Source: JAVBOW01 sp031550125 (GTDB lineage Bacteria; Bacteroidota; Bacteroidia; Bacteroidales; Rikenellaceae). From it: a stretch of DNA of 64,000 bases. Made by a program: the position numbers and the translations under genes. How positions within the stretch are numbered: position 1 is the first letter of the stretch; the number at the start of each line of letters is the position of its first letter. A model generated the notes under the pieces. The model had not been told where the DNA came from. It worked only from the letters and a program-made list of their open reading frames with translations, and made no database searches. Of the stretch, positions 1 through 8,424 are shown one piece after another. The stretch spans positions 163,354-227,353 of the forward strand of contig JAVBOW010000002.1 in the NCBI GenBank assembly GCA_031550125.1. The letters run 5' to 3'.

Positions 1-455
1 GCGTGGCCCAGGTGGTAAGCCGCCTTTTCGATATAGTAACCCCGCACAAGGCGTTCTTCGGACAGAAGGATTTCCAGCAGATAGCCGTCATCCGCGAGAT
101 GGCGCGGCAATTGGGTTACGGCTTGGAGATAGTGGAATGCCCAATAGTACGCGCCGAAGACGGGTTGGCCCTCAGCTCGCGCAACGCCCTGCTGGACGCC
201 GACAAACGCGCAGCCGCCCCGCACATCTTCGCCACCCTCGTAAGCGCAGCCTCCCTCCGCGGCGCGATGCGGCCCGCCGAGATAGAAAAGTGGGCGGCAG
301 AGAGGATAAATGAAAACCCGCATCTCGAAACGGTATATTTCCGCATAGCCGATCCGCGTACGCTGCAGCCTATAACCGCATGGGACGGCCCGGCGCGCGC
401 CTTCGCGGCCGTGAAAGCGGGCAACGTGAGGCTCATAGACAATATAGAATTATAA
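1..455 (+). CDS. panC: Pantothenate synthetase, C-terminal part (cut by window edge)
   Basis: Condenses pantoate with beta-alanine using ATP in coenzyme A precursor synthesis (cytoplasm). About 150 residues are visible. FGQKDFQQ near residue 20 and the LSSRN loop, which is the KMSKS-like element of this nucleotidyltransferase family, are both present. The N-terminal half with the HIGH-type motif lies off the left edge, and the reading frame is open to base 1, so the GTG at 3 is not a real start. panD follows after 5 bases and makes the beta-alanine this enzyme consumes, so the two are very probably one operon. Confidence 0.95.
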   Translation, partial: VAQVVSRLFDIVTPHKAFFGQKDFQQIAVIREMARQLGYGLEIVECPIVRAEDGLALSSRNALLDADKRAAAPHIFATLVSAASLRGAMRPAEIEKWAAERINENPHLETVYFRIADPRTLQPITAWDGPARAFAAVKAGNVRLIDNIEL

Positions 456-460
456 TCGCC

Positions 461-814
461 ATGAACATAGAGGTACTCAAATCGAAAATACACCGCGTTA
501 CCATAACCCAGTCCAACCTGAATTACGTAGGCAGCATAACCATAGACGAGGATCTTTTGGAGGCCGCCAACATGATAGAAGGGGAAAAGGTGCAGGTGCT
601 GAACATAAACAACGGCGAAAGGCTCGAGACCTATATAATAAAAGGCGGCAGGGGCGACGGGCAGATATGCCTCAACGGGGCCGCAGCGCGCCTGGCCGCC
701 GTGGGCGACATAGTGTTGATAGTGTCTTACGCCTCGATGGATTTCGAAGAAGCCAAGCGCTTCACCCCCACGGTCATATTCCCCGATACCGCCACCAACA
801 GGCTGGTAAGGTAA
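461..814 (+). CDS. panD: Aspartate 1-decarboxylase
   Basis: Pyruvoyl-dependent enzyme that makes beta-alanine from aspartate for pantothenate synthesis. The product is 117 residues, the usual length. The ATG at 461 was chosen because it puts the Gly24-Ser25 self-cleavage site (YVGS) exactly where it lies in characterised PanD; the longer in-frame extension upstream overlaps panC and is not conserved in character. Ser25 becomes the pyruvoyl group after autocleavage. The conserved NGAAA segment is near residue 72. It starts 5 bases after panC. Confidence 0.96.
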   Translation: MNIEVLKSKIHRVTITQSNLNYVGSITIDEDLLEAANMIEGEKVQVLNINNGERLETYIIKGGRGDGQICLNGAAARLAAVGDIVLIVSYASMDFEEAKRFTPTVIFPDTATNRLVR

Positions 815-852
815 AATACGGCTCGCCGACCGGCGGCGGAACAGGATTTATC

Positions 853-958
853 GGATCGTTCTCAATTATATGTTGGCTGCGCACAGCGTCGTTACTGTGG
901 ACGCGGCACTTTCTTTCGACGCGTATCTTAACGTCAACCTGTTTTTCGGACTGGTCCC
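853..958 (+). repeat. MITE-like element, short form, copy 1
   Basis: About 106 bp. It matches, in opposite orientation, the copy at 1561-1668, and its ends match the longer copy at 24849-25061. Shared blocks are TCAATTATATGTTGGCTGCG at the left and CTGTTTTTCGGACTGGTCC at the right. The left terminus is degenerate in this copy. The right end is followed at once by a second partial copy of the same 19-base end (959-977). No coding capacity was seen. Confidence 0.75.
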
Positions 959-1071
959 TGTTTTTCAGACTGGTCCGATTTATCCCGGACGGCCGTAATG
1001 ACCTAAAATTCTTATGCGGACGCCCGGTAAAGCCTCGGTTGCAAGGTTGACAAAAAACTCTTTGTTATTTT

Positions 1072-1127
1072 TCATTTATTTAAGGTTCAATGGCTTGCAT
1101 GCAAGCCATTGAACCTTAAATAAATGA
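1072..1127. repeat. 56-bp perfect palindrome
   Basis: Bases 1072-1099 are the exact reverse complement of 1100-1127, with no loop and no mismatch; the centre is TTGCATGCAA. It lies between panD and the histone-like gene. As RNA it would form a 28-bp stem. It could end panD transcription or be a mobile hairpin; neither is shown by the sequence. Confidence 0.9.
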
Positions 1128-1254
1128 TTTCGCGTCATTTACGGTAATCCGGCGCAGCCTGCCGCCCGTTTCGCACGCCGGGTCTGATTTGCGGTTTTAA
1201 CATCCAAATGGGGTAAAAAAGATTTACATGGTATCTTTTATAACTATTTTTTTA

Positions 1255-1262
1255 TAGCTTTG
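1255..1262 (+). promoter_or_regulatory. Bacteroidetes -7 box for the histone-like gene
   Basis: TAGCTTTG fits the TAnnTTTG consensus and sits 41 bases before the ATG at 1304, in an AT-rich stretch. Confidence 0.5.
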
Positions 1263-1303
1263 TCACCGAATTGGAAATCAATCACCTTTCAATAACTACA
1301 ATT

Positions 1304-1477
1304 ATGCAAAAATTACTCGATCAGATCAACGAGCAGATCGCTGCTTTTTCGACCAATGCAAACCTTCAGGTCGCCAAAAACAACAAGGCTGCAGGCACCC
1401 GCGCCCGCAAAGCAGCTCTCGAACTTTCGAAACTCCTGAAAGATTTTCGTAAAGTGTCTGTAGAAGCATCGAAGTAA
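1304..1477 (+). CDS. Small histone H1-like DNA-binding protein
   Basis: 57 residues, rich in Lys, Arg and Ala, with a central KAAGTRARKAALEL segment and no signal peptide. This matches the small H1/Hc1-like proteins common in Bacteroidales, which are thought to bind DNA or condense the nucleoid. ATG 1304 was preferred over the upstream ATG at 1271 because the family begins with MQKL and because the -7 box lies only about 10 bases before 1271. The gene stands alone, with its own promoter and a strong terminator, between two inverted MITE-like copies (853-958 and 1561-1668). Its exact cellular role is not known. Confidence 0.8.
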   Translation: MQKLLDQINEQIAAFSTNANLQVAKNNKAAGTRARKAALELSKLLKDFRKVSVEASK

Positions 1478-1498
1478 TCGAAGCCTCTGTCAGCCAAA

Positions 1499-1527
1499 AG
1501 CCGCAACCCTTCCGGTTGCGGCTTTTT
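1499..1527 (+). terminator. Rho-independent terminator of the histone-like gene
   Basis: AGCCGCAACC / GGTTGCGGCT stem with a short loop, followed by TTTTT, 22 bases after the stop codon. Confidence 0.9.
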
Positions 1528-1560
1528 CATGACCGTATCTCATAAAAACACCCCCAAAGT

Positions 1561-1668
1561 GGGATCAGTCCGAAAAACAGGTTGGCGTTAAGATACGCGT
1601 CGAAAGAAAGCGCCGCGCCTTACGACAGCGACGCTGTGCGCAGCCAACATATAATTGAGACTGGTCCC
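1561..1668 (-). repeat. MITE-like element, short form, copy 2 (inverted)
   Basis: The best-preserved copy, 108 bp. It begins GGGATCAGTC and ends GACTGGTCCC, a 10-bp terminal inverted repeat with one mismatch. It is inverted relative to 853-958. An additional hairpin (CCCAAAAGT...CACTTTTGGG) adjoins it at 1666-1690. It occupies the gap between the histone-like gene and the end of ispG. Confidence 0.8.
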
Positions 1669-1716
1669 AAAAGTTGAACACTTTTGGGGTCAATTCAACT
1701 GAGGACGATCCTATTT

Positions 1717-3288
1717 CTAAAACTGATCCTGCCTATCCCTTTCGTCGTCCTCTATCAGGCGCAGAAGCTCGTCTATGGCCTCGCTTTCGGCTACGCCCCG
1801 CCTGACTATCCGGCGGCCTTTGTACAGCGTCACCCTGCCGGGACCCGAGCCTACATATCCGTAATCGGCGTCGGCCATCTCGCCCGGGCCGTTGACGATA
1901 CATCCCATAACTCCTATCTTCAACCCCTTAAGGTGGCCGGTACGGGCTTTTATTGCCTGCAAGGTTCCCTGCAGGTCATATTGGGTGCGGCCGCATCCGG
2001 GACAGGCTATGTATTCGGTACGCGTTACGCGCGCGCGGGAAGCCTGGAGGGTGTGGAAACAAACCTCGTCTATGAACTCCGGAGACATATGCGGGTTTTC
2101 TATCCACAGGCCGTCGGCCAGGCCGTCGAGGAAGACCGGGCCGGCGTCGGCAGCGGCCTTCACCATGAACGCTTCAGGATCGGCGTCGTCGTAACGGGCG
2201 CGCAGAACGACGGGTCGAGCATCGCCCTCGGCCATCATGTTGAGTACGGCGGCCCTCCACTCGGCCGGCGGATTGCCCGACACGGCCCCGAGGACGGCTA
2301 CGCGGCCCGCGGCGGCGGCCTGCCTCTCCGCTACGTCCAGTTCGCTCCATAGAAGCGGCGGTTGTCCTCCGCCCAGGCGTCCCTCGCGGACGCTCACGCG
2401 CGGACGGTATTCGAAGGGATGGTAGAGCGACGGATCGGCCACGGGAACAATGGGTGCGTGCAAAGCCCTGCCTTCGAAATGGGCGGCCAGGATGTTGCCT
2501 ACGGGTATCTCCTTTTCGGGATCTTCCGAGAGCGATACCCTCAGCGTATCACCCAGCCCGTCGGCAAGCAGGGCGCCTATCCCCACCGCCGACTTCACGC
2601 GGCCCTGCATGGCGTCTCCGGCCTCGGTGACGCCCAGGTGGAGCGGGTAACGCATGCCCTCGGCCCTCATACCGGCGGCGAGCAGGCGGTAGGCGTGTAC
2701 CATGACGCGTACGTTGCTCGACTTGATGGAGACCACGACCTGGTCGAAATTTTCGGCCCGGCACACCTTCAGGAACTCCATGGCCGAGAAGACCATTCCT
2801 TCGGGGGTGTCGCCGTAACGATCCATAACCGACGGGGAGAGCGAACCGTGGTTGACGCCTATGCGCAGGGCTACGCCGCGGCTTCGGCATAACGCTATCA
2901 GACGTTGCAGCTCGTCGGACTGCTGCCTGAAATTACCTGGGTTGATGCGTACCTTGTCCACATGCAGGGCCGCCTCGAAAGCCACTTCGGGCGTGAAATG
3001 TATATCGGCCACAATACCCGCGTCCTCTCCCCCGCCGCTACGCACGAGAGCCGCGATGTCGGCCAGGTTGCGCGCCTCGCGCATGGAGGGAGCCGTAAGG
3101 CGTACAATACGCCCGCCGGCGCGGTATATCCTCAGGACCTGCGCCGCACTCGCCGCGGCGTCGAGGGTGGAGGTGTTGGTCATCGACTGCACCACAAGAG
3201 GTTCGCCTCCCCCGATAACGACGGCCCCGACGCGTACCGGCAGGGTTTCGGCGCGCCGGTAGACGGTCAACGATTCGCAAAATTCCAT
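1717..3288 (-). CDS. ispG: 4-hydroxy-3-methylbut-2-enyl diphosphate synthase (large form)
   Basis: Iron-sulfur enzyme of the MEP isoprenoid pathway, converting MEcPP to HMBPP. The 523 residues are longer than the E. coli type (about 370) because of the inserted central domain usual in Bacteroidetes and plants. The N-terminal TIM-barrel part has VQSMTNT and HVDKVRINPGN. The C-terminal 4Fe-4S ligands are C429 and C432 (CPGC) and C463 in GCIVNGPGE. The start was set at ATG 3288; a TTG at 3309 in the same frame lies inside the -7 box and cannot be the start. It is transcribed divergently from dcp, with overlapping promoter regions. Confidence 0.95.
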   Translation of the reverse strand: MEFCESLTVYRRAETLPVRVGAVVIGGGEPLVVQSMTNTSTLDAAASAAQVLRIYRAGGRIVRLTAPSMREARNLADIAALVRSGGGEDAGIVADIHFTPEVAFEAALHVDKVRINPGNFRQQSDELQRLIALCRSRGVALRIGVNHGSLSPSVMDRYGDTPEGMVFSAMEFLKVCRAENFDQVVVSIKSSNVRVMVHAYRLLAAGMRAEGMRYPLHLGVTEAGDAMQGRVKSAVGIGALLADGLGDTLRVSLSEDPEKEIPVGNILAAHFEGRALHAPIVPVADPSLYHPFEYRPRVSVREGRLGGGQPPLLWSELDVAERQAAAAGRVAVLGAVSGNPPAEWRAAVLNMMAEGDARPVVLRARYDDADPEAFMVKAAADAGPVFLDGLADGLWIENPHMSPEFIDEVCFHTLQASRARVTRTEYIACPGCGRTQYDLQGTLQAIKARTGHLKGLKIGVMGCIVNGPGEMADADYGYVGSGPGRVTLYKGRRIVRRGVAESEAIDELLRLIEDDERDRQDQF

Positions 3289-3306
3289 AGCTTCCGTATT
3301 TTTATG

Positions 3307-3314
3307 CAAAAATA
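3307..3314 (-). promoter_or_regulatory. -7 box for ispG
   Basis: Minus-strand TATTTTTG, 18 bases upstream of the ispG ATG, so the leader would be very short. It is two bases from the dcp -7 box on the other strand. Confidence 0.5.
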
Positions 3315-3315
3315 C

Positions 3316-3323
3316 TATCTTTG
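3316..3323 (+). promoter_or_regulatory. -7 box for dcp
   Basis: TATCTTTG, 24 bases upstream of the dcp ATG, back-to-back with the ispG promoter. Confidence 0.6.
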
Positions 3324-3347
3324 TGTTGATATGGATAACGCCGCCCG

Positions 3348-5396
3348 ATGAAAAAACGACTCATTTTATTTGCCGCGCTACTTCCCTTCGCCGTTGCGGC
3401 GCAGGAGAACCCGTTGCTCGAACCGTCCGACCTGCCTTTCGGCATGCCTCGATTCGACAGGATCAAACCCGCGCATTTCGAGGAGGCCTTCGAAAAGGCG
3501 GCCGAGCAGAAGCGGGCCGACGCGGCGAAGATAAACGACGTACCTATTGCCGACGTCACATACGAGAACGTGGTCGTACCGCTGCTCAGTGCCGGAAGCC
3601 AATTCCAATCGGTCAATTCGCTCTTCTCGTTCATGAACGGCAGCATGTACAGCCAGGATTTGCGCGAAGTGGAGGGAGAGGTCGTCTCGCTGCGCAACCG
3701 CTTCGGCAGGCAGGTGGCGGACAACGCCGGGGTGATCCGGCGCATAGAGGCACTGTACGGGAAACGGGAAACGCTCGACAGCGCCCAAAAACGCACGGTG
3801 GAACACCTGATGCCGGTTACGAAAAAGGACGTCAGGGCAGGGGCGGACATGGTTGCACGTATAAGGATCGCCGGAGAACTCAATCTGCTTATGCAGAAAT
3901 TCAAGTCTAACATAAGCGCTTCGGACGAGAATTTCCGTTTCGCAGTCGGGTCGCGCGATTCGCTCGAAGGCCTGCCGCAACAACTGATGGACATGGCGGC
4001 CAGCCTGGCGGCCCGCGAGGGATCGCCCGACAAGTGGTTCTTCTCGGAGCAAAGCTACAGGGCGACGATGACATACGCCGAAAACCGCGACCTGCGCCGC
4101 CGTTTTTGCGAAGCCCGCGGCAACCGTTGCCCCCAGAACAAAACCCTGGCCATAGAGATAGTGAACAAACGTCTCGAAATGGCCAGGGCGTCGGGCTTTC
4201 CGGACTACGCTTCGATGGTAATCAGCAACAATATGGCCCGTGATCCGGAGCGCGTACGCCGCATACTGGCGTCATTGCTGGACAAAGCCAGGCCGACGGC
4301 CCTGGCCGAAATACGTTTTGTGGAGGGGATGGCCCGCAGGGACAAAGGCCGGCGCTTCGAATTCCAACCGTGGGACTGGGGCTACTATTATCCCAGATTC
4401 CTCGGCACGGGCAACGGCGCGCGCGTGGACGAGGCGGCCAAGCCTTATTTCTCGCTGGACAACACCCTGAAAGGGGCGCTCTACTGCGCAGGCAGGCTTT
4501 ACGGCACAAAATACAAACGCCGCACCGACATCCCGACATGGAGTCCGGACGTACGCGTCTTCGAACTCCAGGACGCCGACGGATCGTCGCTGGGACTGTT
4601 GATGGCCGACTGCTTCCCTCGTCCGGGCAAGAACAATACTGGCGGCGGCTGGTGTTCGGGATTCAGCCCCTACCCCGGCCCCGGCATAAAGCCCGCAACC
4701 ATGGTGACGGTCAATTTCAATTTCACGCGCCAGGGCGAGAGCGACAATCCGCAACTCTCCATATCGGACGTACATCTGGTGTTCCACGAGATAGGCCATG
4801 CCATGAAAGAGTTCTTTACAAGGGCCATACACCCCGAAGCGCGTTCGTCGGCGCCTTTCGACATGGAGGAATTCCCCTCCGAGATGATGGAGTGCTGGGC
4901 TATGTACCACGAGACGCTGAAGATGTTTGCGCGCCACAAGGACACCGGCAAACCCATGCCCGAGAACGTGGCGGCGATGATAAGGGGGTCGGATTTCTAT
5001 GGTCCGCCGAAGATCCCGGTATGGCACCTTTTCAACTCGCTGCTTGACCTGGAGTGGCACTCCATAACCGAGCCTTACGCCGGCACGGTGGAGGAATTCG
5101 AAAACGCAGTGGCCGCCAAATACGACATCCCGATTGTCCGCGAAGAGCTTGTGACACCAGACTTCATGACGTCTATGGCCGGAGGCTACGGAGGACAGTT
5201 CTACACCTACGTGTGGTGCAGGGCCATGCAGGCGGACGCGTGGAAGGTGTTCAACGCCTCGGGCGACGCGTTCGACAGGAAGGTGGCCGCCCGTTTCCGC
5301 CGTTACATACTCGAGGAGGAGGATTTCGAAGATCCCATGAGGCAATACATAGAATTCCGCGGTTCCGATCCGGGCGATAAACTTTTCGAAATCTGA
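3348..5396 (+). CDS. dcp: Peptidyl-dipeptidase, M3 family, exported
   Basis: 682 residues, the normal length for dipeptidyl carboxypeptidase Dcp, which removes C-terminal dipeptides. An N-terminal signal peptide (MKKRLILFAALLPFAVAAQ) indicates the periplasm. The zinc-binding HEIGH motif is at 480-484, with the third ligand expected in the DMEEFPSEMME segment about 25 residues later. The C-terminal GGYGGQFYTYVW block is typical of M3 oligopeptidases. It is preceded by its own promoter; recG follows 11 bases after the stop and may be cotranscribed. Confidence 0.93.
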   Translation: MKKRLILFAALLPFAVAAQENPLLEPSDLPFGMPRFDRIKPAHFEEAFEKAAEQKRADAAKINDVPIADVTYENVVVPLLSAGSQFQSVNSLFSFMNGSMYSQDLREVEGEVVSLRNRFGRQVADNAGVIRRIEALYGKRETLDSAQKRTVEHLMPVTKKDVRAGADMVARIRIAGELNLLMQKFKSNISASDENFRFAVGSRDSLEGLPQQLMDMAASLAAREGSPDKWFFSEQSYRATMTYAENRDLRRRFCEARGNRCPQNKTLAIEIVNKRLEMARASGFPDYASMVISNNMARDPERVRRILASLLDKARPTALAEIRFVEGMARRDKGRRFEFQPWDWGYYYPRFLGTGNGARVDEAAKPYFSLDNTLKGALYCAGRLYGTKYKRRTDIPTWSPDVRVFELQDADGSSLGLLMADCFPRPGKNNTGGGWCSGFSPYPGPGIKPATMVTVNFNFTRQGESDNPQLSISDVHLVFHEIGHAMKEFFTRAIHPEARSSAPFDMEEFPSEMMECWAMYHETLKMFARHKDTGKPMPENVAAMIRGSDFYGPPKIPVWHLFNSLLDLEWHSITEPYAGTVEEFENAVAAKYDIPIVREELVTPDFMTSMAGGYGGQFYTYVWCRAMQADAWKVFNASGDAFDRKVAARFRRYILEEEDFEDPMRQYIEFRGSDPGDKLFEI

Positions 5397-5407
5397 TCGC
5401 TACGGAT

Positions 5408-7522
5408 ATGGCTCCAGATGTTTTGGGTAACAGCGCAAGGACGCTCCCCGGCGTGGGCGAGCGCAGAGCCATGCTGCTCGACAGGGAGCTGGGCATAAAA
5501 ACCGTGGGCGACCTGCTCTGCCATTTCCCTTTCAGGTACATAGACCGCACGCAGGTACACCGCATAGCCGATATCCGCGATGAGTCGCTAACCTATATAC
5601 AGATTAAAGTACGCGTCACGTCGGTGTCGACGATAGGCGCCGGTCCTAAAAAACGCCTCGTGGCCCAGGTTTCTGACGGCAGCGGGGTGGCCGAGCTGGT
5701 GTGGTTCCAGGGCATACCGTTCATGGAGAAGCGCCTGGAGACGGGGCGCGAATATGTGGCTTTCGGCCGGCCGTCCATTTTCCAGGATCGCCTTTCGATG
5801 GTGCATCCCGAGTTGGAGAGCGTGTCGGCGCTTCTCTCGCGCCCCTCGTACAGCGTGCAGGGGGTTTACGGCACCACGGAGAAGCTGGCCTCCAACCACC
5901 TGAACTCAAGGAATATATACGGCCTTATATGCGCGGCATGGAAGATGGCTGGCGGCCAGCCGGCCGAAACGCTGCCCGAGGCGCTCGTACGCGCCCACGG
6001 CCTGATGTCGCGGGGCGAGGCGCTATTCAACATCCACTTCCCCGAGAGCGAAGAGAAATTGCAAAAAGCACGCTACCGCCTCAAATTCGAGGAGCTACTG
6101 GGCGTGGAACTGGGGATAATGATACGCCGCACGGCGCGCGTCGAAAGACGCGACGGGTTCGTTTTCGCACGGGTGGGGGATAAATTCAACAGGTTTTATA
6201 ACGAGCGCCTCCCCTTCCCTCTCACCGGGGCGCAGAAAAGGGTCATAAAAGAGATTCGCGCCGACACCGTGACCGGAAGCCAGATGAACCGCCTTCTGCA
6301 GGGCGACGTGGGCAGCGGCAAGACCCTGGTGGCTCTCGCAAGCATGCTCCTGGCCGCCGACAACGGCTACCAGAGCTGCATGATGGCTCCCACGGAGATA
6401 CTCGCACGCCAACACCACACCTCCGTAACCCGCATGCTCGGGGATATGGGCGTGAGCGTCGAGACGCTTACGGGATCGACGCGCAAAAAGGAGCGCGACT
6501 CGATCCTCGCGCGACTTTCCGCCGGAGAGATAGACATACTGATAGGCACCCACGCCCTGATAGAGGATCGCGTGCAATTCGCCAACCTCGGCCTGGTGGT
6601 GATAGACGAACAGCACCGTTTCGGCGTGGAGCAGCGCTCGCGTTTGTGGACAAAGAACAGCAACACCCCGCACGTGCTGGTCATGACGGCCACCCCCATC
6701 CCGCGTACCCTGGCCATGACCCTCTACGGCGACCTTGAAGTCTCCGTAATAGACGAGCTGCCCCCGGGCCGCAAACCCATAAAGACGTTCCACTATTACG
6801 ACGCCCACCGCCTGCACCTCTTCGGCTTCATGCGCGAGCAGATAGATGCGGGCAGGCAGGCGTACGTCGTCTACCCGCTAATAAAGGAGTCGGAAAAGAT
6901 GGACTACAAAGACCTCTACGACGGTTTCGAAAGCATCTCGCGCGAGTTCCCTCTTCCGCGCTACCACACCACCGCCGTACACGGCAAGATGAAGGCGGAG
7001 GACAAGCAGGAGGGCATGCGCCTGTTCAAGGAGGGAATAGCCCACATAATGGTGGCCACGTCGGTCATAGAGGTGGGCGTGGACGTACCCAACGCCACGG
7101 TGATGGTCATAGAGAGCGCCGAGCGTTTCGGACTCTCGCAGCTGCACCAGTTGCGCGGACGCGTGGGACGCGGCAGCGAGAACTCGTACTGCATACTGAT
7201 GAGCGGCGAAAAGCTCTCGCGCGAGGCCCGCGCGAGGCTCAGAGCCATGGTCGAATCCAACGACGGCTTCTACCTGGCCGAAATGGACATGAAGCTGCGC
7301 GGCATGGGCGATCTGAACGGCGTGCAACAAAGCGGCATGGCAATCGATCTTAAGATTGCCGACCTGGGACGCGACGGGGCGATAATCGAGAAGGCGAGGA
7401 ATACGGCCATAGCCATCCTCGACGCCGATCCCGCCCTGGCAGCCCCCGGCGGAGAGTTGCTAAGGGCGCTGATGGAAAAATATTACGGCCCCGCGGCGAT
7501 GGATTTCAGCATGATTTCATAA
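5408..7522 (+). CDS. recG: ATP-dependent DNA helicase RecG
   Basis: 704 residues, full length. It remodels stalled replication forks and branch-migrates Holliday junctions. The N-terminal wedge/OB domain covers about residues 60-160. Walker A GDVGSGKT lies near 298-305 and DEQH (DEAH-box variant) near 398. The C-terminal helicase motif contains HQLRGRVGRG. The ATG at 5408 gives the expected N-terminus with the helix-hairpin segment (LPGVGERRAMLL). Confidence 0.95.
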   Translation: MAPDVLGNSARTLPGVGERRAMLLDRELGIKTVGDLLCHFPFRYIDRTQVHRIADIRDESLTYIQIKVRVTSVSTIGAGPKKRLVAQVSDGSGVAELVWFQGIPFMEKRLETGREYVAFGRPSIFQDRLSMVHPELESVSALLSRPSYSVQGVYGTTEKLASNHLNSRNIYGLICAAWKMAGGQPAETLPEALVRAHGLMSRGEALFNIHFPESEEKLQKARYRLKFEELLGVELGIMIRRTARVERRDGFVFARVGDKFNRFYNERLPFPLTGAQKRVIKEIRADTVTGSQMNRLLQGDVGSGKTLVALASMLLAADNGYQSCMMAPTEILARQHHTSVTRMLGDMGVSVETLTGSTRKKERDSILARLSAGEIDILIGTHALIEDRVQFANLGLVVIDEQHRFGVEQRSRLWTKNSNTPHVLVMTATPIPRTLAMTLYGDLEVSVIDELPPGRKPIKTFHYYDAHRLHLFGFMREQIDAGRQAYVVYPLIKESEKMDYKDLYDGFESISREFPLPRYHTTAVHGKMKAEDKQEGMRLFKEGIAHIMVATSVIEVGVDVPNATVMVIESAERFGLSQLHQLRGRVGRGSENSYCILMSGEKLSREARARLRAMVESNDGFYLAEMDMKLRGMGDLNGVQQSGMAIDLKIADLGRDGAIIEKARNTAIAILDADPALAAPGGELLRALMEKYYGPAAMDFSMIS

Positions 7523-7527
7523 CTTTG
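7520..7527 (+). promoter_or_regulatory. -7 box for the DUF3108 gene
   Basis: TAACTTTG overlapping the recG stop codon, 24 bases before the ATG at 7552. Confidence 0.55.
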
Positions 7528-7551
7528 CGTCCTATTTTGCGTTTATACGGT

Positions 7552-8373
7552 ATGAAAAAACAAATAGCGCTAATTTCCATTCTGCTGTCCTGGGCGGCCG
7601 CAGGATATGCACAGAACGCCAACGAACCCGCCTTCGCCGGCGGCGAGAGGCTGGAATATGCCATAAGCTACTATGCCAAGCTGGTGCCTAACTCGGAAGT
7701 GGCCGACGTGACGATAAAGACCGCCGACGGGCGTTACGACTCGCGCGAGGTGTTCCGAATAACCGGCAGCGGCAAGGTGAGGCCGTTCTTCCGCTGGTTC
7801 TTCGACATCAACGACACCTATGAGTCGTGGCTCGACAAGGAGAGCCTCAGGCCGCTCAAGTTCACCTCCGACTTACGCGAAGGCAAGTACCGCTATTCGA
7901 GCGCCATAGTATATGACTGGGTGTCGATGACGGCCGACTCCAAATACCGCAACCACAAACGCCCCACGGCCAAGACCAAAACCCTGCCGTTGGGGACGGC
8001 AAGCTACGACGCCCTGGCGCAATTCTTCAACCTCAGAGCCACCCCGGCCGAAAAATTCACGCCGGGAAAGGCCCTGGTGATGGACCTGGTGTTGGACGAC
8101 ACCGTACGTAAAGTGCCTTACAAATACCTTGGCAGGGAAAATGTGGACGTACGCGGCATGGGCCGATTCAAAAGCCTCAAATTCTCGGTGCGCCTCACTA
8201 CAAGCACAGGCGAATCGTTCGAGGACGGCACCGAGCTGTTCCTCTGGGTGTCGGACGACCGCAACAAGATCCCGCTCCTTATAGAAAGCCCGATAAAAGT
8301 GGGCAGCGTAAGGGTGGTGCTGAAAGGTTTCAGCGGCCTGAAATACCCTCTGGATAGCAAAATCGCGAAATAA
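7552..8373 (+). CDS. DUF3108 exported protein
   Basis: 273 residues with a cleavable signal peptide (MKKQIALISILLSWAAAGYAQ). The rest resembles the DUF3108 family of secreted beta-rich proteins of unknown function: GERLEYAISYY near the mature N-terminus, an RPFFRWFFDINDTYESW block, and a C-terminal LFLWVSDDRNKIPL strand pair. ATG 7552 was chosen because it starts the signal peptide and follows the -7 box; the upstream in-frame start at 7525 lies within the -7 box. No catalytic motif was recognised. Confidence 0.75.
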   Translation: MKKQIALISILLSWAAAGYAQNANEPAFAGGERLEYAISYYAKLVPNSEVADVTIKTADGRYDSREVFRITGSGKVRPFFRWFFDINDTYESWLDKESLRPLKFTSDLREGKYRYSSAIVYDWVSMTADSKYRNHKRPTAKTKTLPLGTASYDALAQFFNLRATPAEKFTPGKALVMDLVLDDTVRKVPYKYLGRENVDVRGMGRFKSLKFSVRLTTSTGESFEDGTELFLWVSDDRNKIPLLIESPIKVGSVRVVLKGFSGLKYPLDSKIAK

Positions 8374-8377
8374 TTCC

Positions 8378-8385
8378 TAACTTTG
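8378..8385 (+). promoter_or_regulatory. -7 box for the coiled-coil protein gene
   Basis: TAACTTTG, 39 bases before the ATG at 8425. Confidence 0.55.
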
Positions 8386-8424
8386 CGTAACAAGAGTGTT
8401 TTTTAACCGTAAAAACGAAAAGCC

